From the NCBI GenBank assembly GCA_029215795.1, contig JARDYH010000003.1, forward strand, positions 11,992,001 to 12,056,000: a DNA stretch of 64,000 nt. Direction: 5' to 3'. Of the stretch, positions 32,800-42,929 are shown one piece after another. Every line of letters starts with the position of its first letter. The first letter of the stretch is position 1. Source of the stretch: Anniella stebbinsi. Its lineage: Eukaryota; Chordata; Lepidosauria; Squamata; Anniellidae. A program made the translations under genes and the position numbers. Under the pieces are notes generated by a model, which saw nothing but the letters and a program-made list of their open reading frames with translations, made no database searches and was not told the origin of the DNA.

Positions 32800-33060
32800 T
32801 CCACATAACATCCAGCCCCAGCTCTGCGCACCAGGCCAGGCTAAGATGCCCACGCTCCAGGCTGGGACAGGCCGCTGTGCATGCCACAAAACTCCGCATG
32901 CCAGGCTAGGATGCTCCACAGCCAGCCAGGCCACCCCATGTTCCATAATGCCCTTCTTACCAGGCCTTGCCACACGCCCTGCCAGGCCATGCTGCCCACC
33001 GCAACAGGCCTCACCGTCCTGGGCCAGGCCACACCATGCTGTACCATGAGCCGGGGCCAA
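32800..33060. repeat. GC-rich degenerate tract ('ccaggccaggct' words)
   Basis: Variants of CCAGGCCAGGCTAAGATGCC, CAGGCTAGGATGCTCC and CCAGGCCATGCTGCCC recur about every 30-60 bases. The long open frames on both strands here come from composition. Confidence 0.5.
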
Positions 33061-33269
33061 CAAGCAGACACCCACCCACCCGAAACACCCACCCACCCCA
33101 AAAAAACCCAGCCTGGACCTACCGGGTCCTCCGCTGCCGCAACTGATCTCCTTCACTGCCGCGTGACCCCCCTGCAGCCCCCTCACCCTTCTTGCCCTGC
33201 TCTGTCCTGGGCTCCCTGGAGGCGCCCAGGACAGAGCAAAGGAGCAGCAGGCAAAGGAGGAGGAAGAGC

Positions 33270-33462
33270 CTGCTTTAAAATGGCCGCCGCTGCTCTCCGG
33301 CCTGGGCAGGAAAGAAGTGCTCAGCGTTAGGGAGCGTCAACAAATTCCTTGTCTGATGGCTAAAGCAGTTAGCCACCAGACAAGGAATTTGTTGACGCTC
33401 CCTAACGCTGAGCACTTCTTTCTTGCAGAGGCCGGGGAGCAGCGTGGGCATTTTAAGGCGGG
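33270..33462. repeat. long hairpin near the hAT-like right end
   Basis: Arms 33311-33362 and 33370-33421 are 52 bases each with one mismatch and a 7-base loop. Outside this core the complementarity continues with small interruptions to about 33270 and 33462. Confidence 0.85.
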
Positions 33463-33591
33463 AGGAGAGCTGATCCTTTCCCCGGATTGCCCCCGCAGCC
33501 CCCCTGTCGGCCCGGATTGCCCTAGTTTTCCCGGTTAGGACCGGGAAATCCAGGGCGATCTGGTCACCCTAGTAGGATTATCTGGAGGCCC

Positions 33592-33814
33592 AAGTTATTA
33601 TTATTATTCATGTCGGTGCCAGTCGGGCCTCCACGGGGAAGTCATTCCACAACCGCGATGCCACAATAGAAAAAGCCAAGCGCATTAGCTGGCGTGATGG
33701 AATTCCCTGGAAAAACCATTGTGCCAGCTTATGCTATTGTCACTGCGCTAGAGGCCCCTCACATGAGCGCAATATACGTTAGCGCTTGTGTCACACTGAA
33801 TACTACCCTCTAGC
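33592..33814 (-). mobile_element. L2-like fragment plus unassigned sequence
   Basis: 33592-33680 has an ATT tail and 'gggcctccacggggaagtca', a worn L2 end. 33690-33810 carries 'agcgcattagctggcgtgat' and 'gagcgcaatatacgttagcg', CpG-containing words of unknown origin. Confidence 0.45.
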
Positions 33815-34041
33815 TTATTATTATTATTATTATTATCATTTCTATACCTCCCAATTGTCAAAGCTCTCTGGCAGGTTTACAACAATTAAAAATATATATA
33901 ATTAAATATAAAAAACCATAGAAAATTACATATACAAAATTTAAACAATTTAGACAGCTAAAAACAGTACCAATTAAAATATTAGACCCCATAAATGCCC
34001 CATCAGATGCCACTAAATGCTATTAAATGCCTAGGAGCAGA
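33815..34041 (-). mobile_element. older L2-like LINE 3' end (host of a nested insertion)
   Basis: A TTATTATT tail with 'ctatacctcccaattgtcaa' and an AT-rich UTR. It appears to continue on the far side of the full-length L2, at 37600-37740. Confidence 0.5.
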
Positions 34042-34043
34042 GG

Positions 34044-34086
<43 letters not shown>

Positions 34087-34190
34087 TTATAACCCGGCTC
34101 TCCCTACGGATCGAGGCGGGGAACACAATGCAAATACAAGCATGACAAAGTTAAAAAATTTAAAACAAGAGAAACATATCATTAAAACAT

Positions 34191-37183
34191 TTAAAATTCA
34201 TCCGGATAAGCCTGCCGGAAGAGAACAGTCTTCGTGACTCTCTTGAATTCATGAAGACTGTCAATTTGTCTAACCTCCTCCGGCAGACCATTCCATAGTA
34301 TGGGAGCCATAGAAGAGAAGGTCCTCTGGGTAACACTCGCCAGCCTAGTTCTGGCTGGCTTGAGTACGTTCTTCCCAGAGGACCTAAGTGTGCGGGGCGG
34401 ATTGTACGGGAGAAGGCGATCCCGCAGGTAGCCTGGGCCCAAACCATGTAGGGCTTTAAAGGTAACAACCAACACTTTATACTTTGCCTGGAAACTGACC
34501 AGCAGCCAGTGAAGTGATTTTAAAACTGGTGTAATGTGGTCACCCCTAGGTGTACCGGTGACCAACCTGGCTGCCATATTTTGAACAAGTTGAAGTTTCC
34601 GGACTAGGCACAAAGGTAGCCCTATGTACAGCGCATTGCAGAAGTCGAGCCTCGAAGTTACCAGTGCGTGCACTACCGTCTTTAGGTCTTCCAACTCTAG
34701 GAAGGGACGCAGCTGGCGTATCAGCTGAAGCTGATAGTAGGCACTCCTGGCTGTCGCATCAATCTGAGCTGTCATCTGGAGCGACGGATCCAGGAGTACC
34801 CCCAAGTGTGAACACAGTCTTTCGGGGGAGTGTAACCCCATCCAGAACTGGTTGACACACCTCCAAACCCAGGTTGGGGCCTTTGACAGCAAGCACCTCC
34901 ATCTTGTCTGGATTCAGCTTCAGTTTGTTTTTCTTCATCCAGCCCATTACCGCCTCCAAGCATTTGTTCAGAGGAGACACACTATCCTTAGCTGACGATG
35001 TTGTTGAAGGCATAGAGAAATATATTTGGGTGTCATCAGCATATTGATAGCACCCCGCCCCATGCCTCCGGATGATCTCTCCCAGCGGTTTCATGTAAAT
35101 ATTAAACAGCACTGGGGAAAGGATGGCACCTTGCGGTACACCACATAGCAACTCCGTTTTTGAAGAGCAGCTGTCCCCAAGCATCACCATCTGGAACCTG
35201 CCCGAGAGATAGGATCGGAACCACTGAAGCACAGTGCCCCCGATTCCCAGTTCCCCCAGGCGCTCCAGAAGGATACCATGGTCGATGGTATCGAAAGCCT
35301 CTGAGAGGTCCAGGAGTACCAGCAGGGACACACTCCCCCTGTCGTAGATCATCTACTAAGGCGACCAAAGCGGTCTCAACTCCGTATCCCGCTCTGAAGC
35401 CGGTTTGAAATGGGTCTAGAAAATCAGTGTCATCCAAGACTGCTTGGAGTTGAAAGGCAACCGCTCTCTCGATCACCTTGCCCAAAAATGGAAGATTTGA
35501 TACTGGCCTGTAGTTATTAAGGTCCAGGGGATCCAGGGAGGGCTGTTTTAGAAGCGGCCTTACCACCGCCTCTTTTAAACATGATGGAAAGCTGCCCTCC
35601 CTGAGAGATGCATTAATAATATGTTGTAAATGTGATCTAACTGCATCTCCTCCCTGGACGACCAGCCAGGAAGGACAGGGATCGAGAGGGCAAGTCGTCT
35701 TCCTCACACATCCAAGTACCTTGTCCACATCCTCAGTACTCACCAACTGAAACTGATCAAGTGTAATCCTACTCGCGGAGTCACTGGACACTCCACTGTC
35801 AGCCTCTGCTATGACAATGGCATCTAAGTCGGCTCTTATCCGAGAGATTTTATCTGAGAAATGATCGTTAAAAGCATCACAGCGAACTACCGAAGGCTCT
35901 AAAATCGGATTCAGGGGAGAAGGAGCCTGAGTTAGACCCCTCACCACCCTGAACAGTTCTGCTGGACGTGAATTCGCAGACGCAATGCATGCAGAGAAGA
36001 AAGCTTTCTTCACTGCACGTATTGCCACTCCATAGAAAAGAAGATGTTCTCTATGTCGTGTCTTGTCGGATATAAGTCGAGTTTTCCGCCATCGGCGCTC
36101 AAGTCGTCGTCCTTTCCGCTTCAACTCCCTGAGGTCATCTGTATACCAGGGCGCCCTATTAGGAGCGGGCCGGAGAGGACATTTGGGGGCGATTGTGTCG
36201 ATAGCCCTAGTTAGGTCTTGATTCCATCTATTGACCAGGGCTTCTACAGGATCGTCGACGATACCAGCCATAGAACCCTCCAAGGCTTTCTGGAATCCAG
36301 AAGGATCCATCAGCCTTCGAGGGTGGACCATCTTAATAGGTCCGCCACCCCTGCAGGGATGGGTGGTAGCTGTGATACTGACCCTGACCAGAGAATGATC
36401 TGTCCATGACAATTCGGAGGTATTCGATACCTCCGCCCACAGATCCGTCTGTTCGGAACTGAAAACAACATCGAGGGTGTGACCTGCTGAATGTGTGGGT
36501 CCAGAGACCAATTGGGATAGGCCCATGTTTGTCATGGATGCCATGAACTCCCGAGCTCCACCTGACAAACCGGCCTCAAATGGGATGTTGAAATCGCCCA
36601 GGACCAAGAGCCTGGGCAAATCCAACACCAGCTCCGAGACCAGTTCCGTGAGCTCGGCCAAGGAGTCTGATAGGCAGCGGGGTGGCCGGTACACTAACAG
36701 AATCCCTAGTCTATCCCTGGCCTTCAGACTCAGGTACACACACTCGATGTGATTCAGTTCCCGGACAGGATGTCTGGTCAGGTTAAGATTGTTTTTGTAG
36801 ACCACAGCTACTCCGCCCCCCCGCCCACTTTCCCTCACCTGCTCACTAACACAGTACCCAGCTGGGAGAGCCTGAGCCCATGTTGGGGCACTGTCATCTC
36901 CCAGCCAGGTCTCTGTGAAACATGCCAGGTCGGCCTCCTCTTCTTTGAGGAGGTCATAGATTATGTTTGTTTTGTTTTTAACTGACCTGGCATTACATAG
37001 GAGCAAGGAAAGGTTCTGTGGGTGGCCTGGATCGTTCCCCAAGATCCCCAGGCTAGCAGGGCGACCGGAAGGTAAGATGGGTGTTAAATATCCATCTCTC
37101 CTTCCCCTGTAATGGCATTTCGCCCTGCTATCGCCATATCTCCCTCTGCCCCACACAACAGATATTGGTGCTCCCAGACACAT
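34191..37183 (-). pseudogene. L2-like ORF2: endonuclease plus reverse transcriptase, two frameshifts
   Basis: About 1,000 codons would be needed; the reading is broken by frame changes near 35350 and near 34800. Frame 1 (35102-37183) has an APE-type endonuclease with LLLCNARSVKNK, FTETWLGDD, GGGVAVVYKN, LLVYRPPR, VLGDFNIPFE and SWTDHSLV. The start of the RT follows (VVRPLLKQPSLDPLDLNNYR, PFQTGFRAGYGVETAL). Frame 2 (34759-35352) has LDLSEAFDTIDHGILL, CGVPQGAILSPVLFNIYMKP and the catalytic QYADDTQIYF. Frame 3 (34191-34892) carries the thumb and C-terminus to FRQAYPDEF. The protein would nick target DNA and copy L2 RNA. With only two breaks the copy is young, but as it stands it cannot make the whole protein. 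Confidence 0.88.
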
Positions 37184-37210
37184 TTCAGTCGCCTTAAGTT
37201 GTGTATCTTT

Positions 37211-37591
37211 CTCTGGCGCGAGAAAGAGAGAAAGAGAGGAAAGTGGGCGGGTGCAATGATGGCTGTTGCACTGTCTTCTCCACTTGTGCCGTCAGTCCCT
37301 CGGCCGCCGCTGCTGTCCCGTCCCGTCCCGGTGTCCCTCTCGTGCGCGAGAGAGAGAGAAGGAAAGGAAGTGAGCGGTGCAATGATGGTTGCTGCACCGT
37401 CTTCTCCGTTCAAGCCGTCAGTCCTTCGGCTGCCGTCGTTGTCCCATCCTGTCCCGGCGTCTCTCTCGTGCGCGAGAGAGAGAGAGAAGGAGAGGAAGTG
37501 GGCGGGTGCAATGATGGCTGCTGCACCGTCTTCTCCACTTGCGCTGTCAGTCCCTCGGCCGCCGCTGTTGTCCCGTCCCGTCCCGGTGTCT
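37211..37591 (-). promoter_or_regulatory. three tandem ~126-bp units at the L2 5' end
   Basis: Units at 37211-37336, 37337-37462 and 37463-37591 (126, 126 and 129 bp) each contain a GAGAGAGAG purine tract, GGTGCAATGATGG, CTGTCTTCTCC or CCGTCTTCTCC, 'gtcagtcc', CGGC-rich sequence and 'gtcccgtcccg' or a variant. The units are GC- and CpG-rich and lie directly upstream (minus strand) of the ORF2 start. By analogy with mouse L1 monomers they may be promoter units; that is inference. Confidence 0.65.
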
Positions 37592-37599
37592 CTCTCATC

Positions 37600-37740
37600 C
37601 TAACTGTTGGCACCAGGTTGCCCTGAGTCTGCATTTAGGGGGCCACCACTAAGAAGGCCCTCTCTCTTATCGCCAACCTCTGAGCATCCCTCAGAGGGCT
37701 GCCCCAGATGTTGTATGCTCAGATTGGGAGAGACATTGCG
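37600..37740 (-). mobile_element. older L2-like fragment (host, continued)
   Basis: 'ccaccactaagaaggccctc', 'tctgagcatccctcagaggg' and 'gttgtatgctcagattggga' are minus-strand L2 RT-C-terminal remnants. Likely the continuation of 33815-34041. Confidence 0.55.
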
Positions 37741-37774
37741 ATCCTGGCTGGTGTAAGGGCAGGGGCCATTCCTA

Positions 37775-37878
37775 GGCAGGGGTCACTCCCAAAACCTACC
37801 TGGAGATGCTGGGGATTTAACCTGGGGCTTTCTGAATGCAAAGCATGTACTCTACTACTGAGCTATGGCCTCTAGCAC
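37775..37878 (-). mobile_element. tRNA-SINE family 2, 5' half
   Basis: The minus strand has 'gccatagctcagtagtagag' with an A-box-like TAGCTCAGTAG, then 'gcattcagaaagccccagg' and the worn B box. The 3' half is missing. Confidence 0.7.
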
Positions 37879-39055
37879 ATGGAGATGCGGGATGTTGAGG
37901 TCCTGCCATTGGCTCCACCCAATCTCCATGGCCATCTGAACCGGAGAATCCACCCAATCTCCATGGCCATCTCCATGCCACAGAGAATATGTAGATGGAT
38001 GCATGGAGTTAGGAAGCGGAGCTAGTGAGTGCAATCCTGATCCTCCAATCCCATCTCTACACATTCATTTGGTCTCAGTCATCACCTTGAAAAGGGCTTT
38101 GGTGATTGCCAGTTGACTGCCTGAACTCACTCCATTGAACAGATGGCATTTAATTTGACATCAGCTGATATGAACTTTTCTATCAGTAGTGAGTCATTTA
38201 GCTACAAAACTGTTCTTCTCCACAAACCCAGTGTTGGTCACTGTGGTCAGTATTGCACATGCATGTTAGCTAGGGTTGTTGTGAGAATTCAAGCACCCCA
38301 GGGGTCCCAAAGCCTACCTTGGGGCAGGGGGAGGAGGCAACACCAGACACTCCCAGATAGAGATGTGAAAGAAATCAACAACAGATTCAGATGAGTTCAA
38401 ATGAATCTGACCTGTGGATCCCCTCCCTTTTGGGGGGGATTTGCGCAATTTCACATGAGCACAATTGCCATGAGCACCAATGCGCATTAACAAAGGTGGC
38501 ATGAAATAATCCTACACCCCTATAAAAGTCTATCAATATGCAAAAGACGGAATGAAAGACGCCTGACAGTCCATGAAAAAGAGATGGGACGGATTTAAGA
38601 AAATCTGCACATCTTTACTCCTAGATCCTGATGGAGCTTCACTTCCCATCAGGGACTTAAACAACCACGAACTGCACTGGGAAAGCAATGCTCTACATAT
38701 CGTTTTGACCAGGGAGAAGGCATAACATGCAACTCTATTGTGTAACTCCATTGAAAAGTATTGGATCTGCGATGATAAGAGGAGATGTGATCATGTTATC
38801 GTCAAATTTTATTGCTCTGAACTGCTTTGTAGGCCAAGTGGAGAAGGGATAGAGATTTGTTGAAATGAATAAAATGCATAAGCAAATGTAACAATACTAT
38901 CTGTGATCTTGGACCATTCACACATATGAGCCAATACCATTGATGGGAATGATAAAGAGGCGGGCATGTGTCTGAATCAGACTCAGATGTGCAGTGATGG
39001 TGCCTGCACGCACTTACATGAATCATGTACTACCGTGTTGTGAACCAGTCCTAAG
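37879..39055. other. no gene recognised
   Basis: A small local duplication of 'cacccaatctccatggccat' lies at about 37915-37975. Otherwise unique-looking, without exon signals. Confidence 0.4.
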
Positions 39056-39059
39056 ATTT

Positions 39060-39410
39060 TGTACTTAATTGGTGTAATAATGTGGAATGCGCTCCCTAGG
39101 GAGGTTCACCTGGCACCTACGTTGTTCTCATTACGATGCCATGCGAAGACCTTTTTATTTTCCCAGGAATTTTAGCATTTTTGCATTCTAATCTTTCAGC
39201 TCTGCTGTTTTAAATTTGTTACTGTATTTTAAATCTCTGCATTACTGCTAGATTTTATTCGGCTTGTACTTTTATACTGTAGTTTTAAGCTTTTATATTT
39301 TATATTGTTTTTATATGCTGTGCTTGTGGTTTTAATCTTTATGAACCGCCCAGAGAGCTTTTGCCATTGGGCAATATGGAAGTGTAATAAACAAACAAAC
39401 AAACAAAAAA
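39060..39410 (+). mobile_element. L2-like LINE 3' end
   Basis: 'gtggaatgcgctccctaggg', 'ctttttattttcccaggaat' and the end 'gaaccgcccagagagctttt' followed by ACAAACAAAC. Same subfamily as 11584-11844. Confidence 0.75.
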
Positions 39411-39672
39411 AAATAATGGGTGATCTGAATGTCTGACTTCCCCAAATGTCTCAATAGTGGGGAGGGGGAGTCATGCCGGACAAAAACCCACCTCAAGATT
39501 GGGAGGGTATGTGAAAGTTGGGGTGCATATTGAAATAGAATGTCATCCAAGGCCGCCTCCACCTCTTCTTCTAACTTTAAAAATGAAGCCATGCCTCTTG
39601 GCTGAGAGCCTGCCAGCCATGTGCTTTACACATTGTAAATGGATCTCCTAATGCCTCTAGGAAGATAATACA

Positions 39673-40238
39673 TAGGGTGACCATATGAAAAGGAGGACAG
39701 GGCTCCTGTATCTTTAACAGTTGCATAGAAAAGGGAATTTCAGCAGGTGCCATTTATATGCATACAGTAGGGTGACCAGATAAAATCCAGGTCAGGGCTC
39801 ATGTAACTTTAACAGTTGTAGAGAAAAGGGAATTTCAGCCAGTGTCATTTGTATACAATTAGTTCCTGGTGATATTCCCTCTTCATCACAACTGTTAAAG
39901 TTGCAGGGGCCCTGCCTTCTTTTGTATATGGTCACTCTAGTATAGTGCCTGCAACTTTAACAGTTGTGATGAAGAGGACATTTCACCAGGGACTAATTGC
40001 ATACAAATGACACTGGCTGAAAATTCCCTTTTCTCTATAACTGTTAAAGTTACATGAGCCTTGACCTGGATTTTATCTGGTCACCCTAGCATACAGCAGC
40101 TGGTGAAATTCCCTCTTCATCACAACAGTTAAAGCTGCAGGAGCCCTGCCCTCTTTTGTATCTGGTCATGCTAGGCAGGGCTCCTGCAACTTTAACTGTT
40201 GTGATGAAGAGGGAATTTCACCAAGTGCTGGTTCTGTG
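39673..40238. mobile_element. hAT-like MITE B1, carrying nested A3
   Basis: Left tip TAGGGTGACCATATGAAAAG. The body 'aggacagggctcctgtatct' and 'ttaacagttgcatagaaaag' runs to 39767, resumes after A3 at 40089 with 'gcatacagcagctggtgaaa', and passes the central 'tctggtcatgcta' block to 'caccaagtgctggttctg'. The right quarter is missing, where copy B2 begins. Confidence 0.8.
39768..40088. mobile_element. hAT-like MITE A3 (321 bp), nested in B1
   Basis: Ends TAGGGTGACCAGATAAAATC ... CTGGTCACCCTA with exact 8-bp TSDs gcatacag at 39760-39767 and 40089-40096. The TSD sequence is itself part of family B, proving insertion of A into B. Confidence 0.92.
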
Positions 40239-40545
40239 TAGGGTGACCATATGGAAAGGAGGACAGGGCTCCTGTATCTTTAACAGTTGTATTGAACAGG
40301 GAATTTCAGCAGGTGTCATTTGTATGCATGCAGCAGCTGGTGAAATTCTCTCTTCATCACAACAGTTAAAGCTGCAGGAGCCCTGCCCTCTTTTATTTCT
40401 CGTCACTCTAAAGCTTTAACTGTTGTGATGGAGAGGGAATTTCATCAGATGCTGCATGTGTACAAATGGCACCTGCTGAAATTCCCTTTTCCATGCAACT
40501 GTTAAAGATAGAGGAGCTCTGTCCTCCTTTTCTATGGTCAGTCTA
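40239..40545. mobile_element. hAT-like MITE B2 (307 bp)
   Basis: Complete family-B copy: left tip TAGGGTGACCATATGGAAAG, right end 'tatggtcagtcta'. It has the same two-arm palindrome plan as family A, with TTTAACAGTTGT and ACTGTTAAAGAT words. Flanks gttctgtg / attttcag do not match, so a rearrangement has removed one side. Confidence 0.85.
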
Positions 40546-40892
40546 ATTTTCAGGAGCCCCAGAGGTTTTTTTTTCTGAATGCTTATTGGAGAGGGCCAGA
40601 TCGCATGGTCTCCAATAGGCATTCAATAAGAACTGCTGAGTTTCAAATGCAGAGGGGAAGGGTTTTTTTTAAACAAACAAACAAACAAACAAACAAACAC
40701 CAAAAAATAGGAAGGAGGCCCCCTCAGCAATTGGCTACACTTAAAAAAGGAATGTGGAAACCCTGTCCCCCTCCCCAAGGAGATTATTTTCTGAATTCCC
40801 CCCTTCCTGCGAAAGAGGCAGAAAAAACAATGCCTCTTTTGCAGGAAGCAAGTTCTCGAAAATAGGGGGCAGGAATTGGCCCAGCACTACTT
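40546..40892. mobile_element. fold-back family C, right part
   Basis: Matches 48067-48394 in direct order: 'tgaatgcttattggagaggg', 'ctccaataggcattcaataa', 'caattggctacacttaaaaa', 'gaaagaggcagaaaaaacaa', ending in 'ggcccagcacta'. The left part is absent. An AAAC repeat lies inside at about 40672-40700. Confidence 0.75.
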
Positions 40893-41531
40893 TCAATGTT
40901 GATTCGTGAGCAGAGTTAGAGTAACGTTTTAATATTTTCCCTCCAGCGCGCTGATCTGACGGGTCGTGCCAGCTTCTGGTTTCTGAGGGCTCTTGGGCAA
41001 GATGTCTTCAATGAGCCCCCTCCCTCAATGAATCTACCTTCGCACCGCCATTGTCCTTGGCTGCTCATGCTCATCCTCCTCTTTCTGATCGTCGCTACGG
41101 CTTGTTTGCTGAACAGGCAGAGAGCCAGCGAGTAAATAGGCCGAGGCATCTGCTCCTCCTCTTTCTCACCACCGCCATTGACTGGGCCAGGGCAAGAAAT
41201 AAGTGAACAAGCACGTCCTAAGGCTGAAGAGAAGCCGCACTCCAGGAGGCTTTTATCAGTGAGACACTGGTGGGCTGTGGCCCAACCAAGCTTAGCCTTG
41301 ATGCCAGCTCTGGTGATGGGTGTAGCTAATTTTCCTCTTGGGCATACAGTTAAAACAATTTGCATATTCCTGGTGTAGCATAGTAGGTGAGAGGTTAAGC
41401 TGTGAAACAAGAAGTCACCTGTTCACACCTCTCGTCAAGGTAAGCCACTATCCCTATGTCTCCAGTCTGCAAAATAGGAATGATAATACAGACTTGCCTT
41501 ACAGGGTCGTCTTAAAGATTACTGAGACACT
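40893..41531. other. no gene recognised
   Basis: No domain in the open frames (164 codons at 40916-41410 on the minus strand has no family resemblance). No clear repeat. Confidence 0.35.
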
Positions 41532-41758
41532 GGCTCAATTCGGATGACACAATAAATAACTGGTGTGGGGGAAACAATCATCAGTTGTTTTGACTATTGT
41601 GTCATCCGAATGCTGCCATAGTCAACTCAGTGCTGATCCTAATCCACACCACAGTTGATTATTTATTACCATGTTGTGTGGGGAGTACCCCCTATTTGAA
41701 CAACTGTAAAGTTGATAATTTACCCCACCATTGACTATCGTGTCGTCCGAATTGAGCC
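41532..41758 (-). mobile_element. 227-bp TIR element, family X, copy 2
   Basis: Termini GGCTCAATTCGGATGACAC and, on the complement, GGCTCAATTCGGACGACAC. Interior matches 2614-2838 in inverted orientation. This copy keeps better TIRs than copy 1. The flanks show no clear TSD. Confidence 0.7.
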
Positions 41759-41832
41759 ACTGTGTGGGAAGTAATTTTGAACACTCTAAAGCATCCCGGC
41801 TGTGGAATGTGCTTCCTAGAGAGGCTCGCCTG

Positions 41833-41965
41833 GGCCATATCTACACCAAGCAGGATATAACATTTTGAAAGCGGTTTGAGAACAGTATATGGAATGTGTC
41901 CTGGGCCTGAACAGTTGTTAAAACAATGATAAATCGTTATAAAGCAGCAGTGTGTAGATCCTACC
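41833..41965. mobile_element. fold-back element D, copy 1 (nested in L2)
   Basis: 'atctacaccaagcaggatat' ... 'gcagcagtgtgtagatccta', with 'ggaatgtgtcc' in the middle. Found inverted at 42731-42866 and related to the split palindrome at 23010-23462. Confidence 0.65.
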
Positions 41966-42154
41966 TTGGTATCAAGGTTGTGCTCTTTTGAGTGCCAGGT
42001 GAAGAATTTTTCTTAAAAAAATAATAATTCCCAGGCATTCTAGCATTTTGCTATTTTAACTGTGTTGTTTTAATCTGCCATTGTATTTTAAATCTCTGCA
42101 TTGCTGCTAGGTTTTATTCTGGCTGTACTTTTATACTGTAGCTTTAAGCTTTTT

Positions 42155-42506
42155 CAGGAAGGACTTCTTCACACAGCAAAGAGGTAAATTATGGAATTCA
42201 CTTCCACAAGATGTAGTGATGGCCACCAATTTGGATGGCTTTAAAAGGGGGGGGGATTGGATAAATTCCTGGAGAAGACTATCAATTGCTACTAGCCCTG
42301 ATGGTTATGTGCTACCTCCAGTATCTGAGGCCGTAAGCCTGTGTGCACCAGTTGCTGAGGAACATGAGTGGGAGGGTGCTGTTGCACCATATCCTACTTT
42401 GTTGTCCCCTGGTCGAGGGCTGGTTGGTCACTGTGTGAACTGAATGTTGGACTAGATGGACCCTCGGTCTGATCCAGCGGGTTCCTTCTTATGTTCTTAT
42501 ATTGTA
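42155..42506 (+). mobile_element. CR1-like 3' end, second subfamily (nested in L2)
   Basis: Same landmarks as 5228-5573: 'gatggccaccaatttggatg', 'ggactagatggaccctcggt', 'tcttatgttctta'. It separates the T-rich UTR of the host L2. Confidence 0.75.
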
Positions 42507-42730
42507 TATCGTATTTTGGAGTTTTAATTTTTGGAACCGCCCAAAAAGCTTCAGCTATTGGGTATAGAAATGTGTTAAATAAATAATATCCATGTTAACT
42601 ATTAGTATAATAATGCCATTTTCCTGTGGACAGTGGATTCCTGAAGAACAGCTGTGTTGGTCTGTCCCACCCAAACATGTTTACTTTTGTAGTACATTGT
42701 ATCTATTTTCTCTGTTTTATTCCGATGACC

Positions 42731-42866
42731 TAGGCAGGATATGCACTACTGCTGTATAACGGTATTAAGGTACACTGACAACTGTTGGGCCTTTTGACAC
42801 ATTCCATATACCGCTTTCAAACCACTTTCATAGTGTTATATCCTGCTTGGTGTAGATCTGGCAGGC
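42731..42866 (-). mobile_element. fold-back element D, copy 2
   Basis: The reverse complement reads 'agatctacaccaagcaggat', 'ataacactatgaaagtggtt', 'ggtatatggaatgtgtcaaa', matching copy 1 ~0.9 kb away. Confidence 0.65.
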
Positions 42867-42929
42867 GTAGGGAAACTTAGGCCATGTGGTCAAATCTGAC
42901 CTGCTTGGAATCTCAATCTGGGATTCTCC

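Larger units (their letters stand above)
30441..33572. mobile_element. 3.1-kb hAT-like composite element
   Basis: Ends are TAGGGTGACCAGAT on the left and ATCTGGTCACCCTA on the right, a 14-bp perfect TIR. Both flanks carry the exact 8-bp TSD gtaggatt (30433-30440 and 33573-33580). The left subterminal region holds three copies of a CCCCAAGGGG-type block followed by GCGTGCCCACC or a variant (30485-30560). The right subterminal region has a long hairpin (33270-33462). I see no hAT transposase frame, so it is probably non-autonomous. The interior is a mosaic: an exon-like segment, a LINE ORF remnant, half of a family-B MITE, a CR1 RT remnant, and AT- and GC-rich low-complexity tracts. Its tips match MITE family A. 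Confidence 0.82.
34042..37600 (-). mobile_element. near-full-length L2-like LINE
   Basis: From 3' to 5': an (AAT)n tail at 34046-34086, a short 3' UTR ('aacccggctctccctacgga'), the ORF2 region 34191-37183, and a 5' region with three tandem units (37211-37591). At ~3.56 kb this is the most complete LINE in the window. The simple-repeat tail and the single EN-RT frame fit L2 rather than ATTCTATGA-tailed CR1. I see no separate ORF1. It seems to be inserted in an older L2. Confidence 0.85.
41775..42595 (+). mobile_element. L2-like LINE with two nested insertions
   Basis: The L2 pieces 41775-41832, 41966-42154 and 42507-42595 read in order: 'gtggaatgtgcttcctagag', 'gtgccaggtgaagaattttt', 'gaaccgcccaaaaagcttca' and a final AATAAATAA. 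They are interrupted by a fold-back element and a CR1-like 3' end. Confidence 0.75.

Noticed and set aside
32692..33186. 164-codon minus-strand frame and the antisense frame at 32881-33330
   Set aside because: Both arise from a degenerate GC-rich tandem tract; mutually exclusive and without domain.
37112..37603. 163-codon + strand frame, repetitive serine/proline-rich protein
   Set aside because: It is the antisense translation of the three tandem units at the L2 5' end.
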